A DNA stretch of 64,000 nucleotides, from contig NZ_JASTWJ010000001.1 in assembly GCF_030499515.1 (NCBI RefSeq), forward strand, positions 9,900,001 through 9,964,000, in the 5' to 3' direction. Under the pieces are notes generated by a model, which made no database searches, was not told where the DNA came from, and was given only the letters and a program-made list of their open reading frames with translations. This document shows positions 63,304 to 64,000 of the stretch, one piece after another. The first letter of the stretch is position 1, and the number at the start of each line of letters is the position of its first letter. Both the position numbers and the translations under genes were made by a program. Origin of the DNA: Streptomyces sp. DT2A-34. Its GTDB lineage: Bacteria > Actinomycetota > Actinomycetes > Streptomycetales > Streptomycetaceae.

Positions 63304-64000
63304 ACGAGACTCCTCGTACGCAGCGTGTACAGCCCCTGGGGCCGCCACTGGAGGAACGCGACGATGCCGACGAGCACCAGCACCTTGGCGACGCTGACCG
63401 TGGTGGAGTACTCCAGCACCGACTGGAGCACGCCCAGCACGAAGGCGACGATGACCGTGCCCTTGAGCTGTCCGATGCCGCCGACCACGATCACCAGGAA
63501 GGCGTCGATGATGACGTTGGTGCCCATCGTCGGCCCGATCGGACCGACCAGGGTCAGGGCCACCCCGGCCACGCCCGCGAGCCCCGACCCGATGAAGAAG
63601 GCCGTACGGTCCACGGTCGACGTCGAGATGCCGGACACCTCCGCGAGGTCGCGGTTCTGCACCACGGCCCGGATCCGGCGGCCCAGCGGCGTCAGCCGCA
63701 GAGTGAGGGAGAGGACGACGACCGCCGCGACCGCCAACCCGAGAATGAACAGGCGGCTGTTGGCGACGGTGAGCGGGTCGTCGCCGCCGATGAGGGTGAT
63801 GTTCCCGGTGAGGATGTCAGGCGCGCGGGTCTGCACGTTCGGCGCGCCGAAAACGTCCCGGGCGAGTTGCTGGAGCATCAGGGAGACGCCCCAGGTGACG
63901 AGCAGTGTGTCAAGTGGCCGTAGATACAGACGTCGTATCAGCAGCCATTCGAGAAGTGCGCCCAGGGCACCCGAGACGAGAAATGCGACGGGAAGAGCGA
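63300..64000 (-). CDS. urtB: Urea ABC transporter permease UrtB (5' end beyond window)
   Basis: The frame is open to the right edge; the visible 233 residues are the C-terminal part. The stretch LLIRRLYLRPLDTLLVTWGVSLMLQQLARDVFGAPN is a UrtB/LivH signature. Also seen are RRIRAVVQNRDLAEVSGISTSTVD and MGTNVIIDAFLVIVVGGIGQLKGTV. urtA, the substrate-binding protein gene, should lie upstream outside the window. Confidence 0.92.
   Translation of the reverse strand, partial: ALPVAFLVSGALGALLEWLLIRRLYLRPLDTLLVTWGVSLMLQQLARDVFGAPNVQTRAPDILTGNITLIGGDDPLTVANSRLFILGLAVAAVVVLSLTLRLTPLGRRIRAVVQNRDLAEVSGISTSTVDRTAFFIGSGLAGVAGVALTLVGPIGPTMGTNVIIDAFLVIVVGGIGQLKGTVIVAFVLGVLQSVLEYSTTVSVAKVLVLVGIVAFLQWRPQGLYTLRTRSLV

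Overview
The window is high-GC DNA with almost every third codon position G or C. It carries genes typical of streptomycetes: an NsdA-family regulator, an SsgA-like sporulation protein, a long chaplin with a sortase signal, a DUF397 protein, an LAL-type LuxR regulator and an actinobacterial BaeRF protein. I read it as part of a Streptomyces (or close relative) chromosome. It contains about 55 protein genes, no rRNA, tRNA or CRISPR array that I can see, and no insertion sequence or phage.

Layout. 1-7.3 kb: three TPR-rich signalling proteins on the + strand (an FxSxx-type TPR protein cut by the left edge, a membrane-anchored NB-ARC/TPR protein and a Ser/Thr kinase fused to nine TPRs), with an MpaB-type oxygenase gene between them. 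7.3-13.8 kb: an FAD oxidoreductase, a DUF2795 protein, a secreted serine hydrolase and a two-gene operon of nitronate-monooxygenase-like flavoprotein plus acyl-CoA ligase. 13.8-19.5 kb (minus strand): a P450 and terpene synthase operon followed by an LAL regulator. The terpene synthase reads only through a frameshift. 19.7-24.6 kb: a penicillin acylase remnant, a second acyl-CoA ligase, phenylacetate-CoA ligase and an alpha/beta hydrolase. 24.6-29 kb: a KhtTU-like cation/proton antiporter pair, an Excalibur protein and an LtaS-like sulfatase. 29-35 kb: a FadD19/EchA19/DUF35/Ltp4/Ltp3-like set that resembles the actinobacterial machinery for removing branched sterol side chains.

35-45.5 kb: DUF397, universal stress protein, two phosphotransferases, a GH95 fucosidase, a secreted peptidoglycan amidase and the NsdA-like regulator. 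45.5-52 kb: a SpoIIE-type phosphatase, the SsgA-like protein, BaeRF, a secreted TAP-family hydrolase and the chaplin. 52-58.8 kb: two GNAT proteins, a deaminase, an SDR, small membrane proteins, a P-loop protein, a third phosphotransferase and an ArsR-AHSA1 fusion with a clear operator/promoter. 59-60.8 kb: a YCII/ECF42-type sigma pair whose sigma gene carries two odd in-frame insertions. 60.8-64 kb: the end of a urea ABC transporter operon (urtB, partial, then urtC, urtD and urtE), all translationally coupled.

Two themes stand out. One is acyl-CoA metabolism: four ANL-superfamily CoA ligases lie within 18 kb, and two of the promoters share a similar inverted repeat. The other is decay and small-repeat activity: a frameshifted terpene cyclase, an acylase with a large internal deletion, an ECF sigma with a REP-like insertion, and several short tandem repeat arrays.
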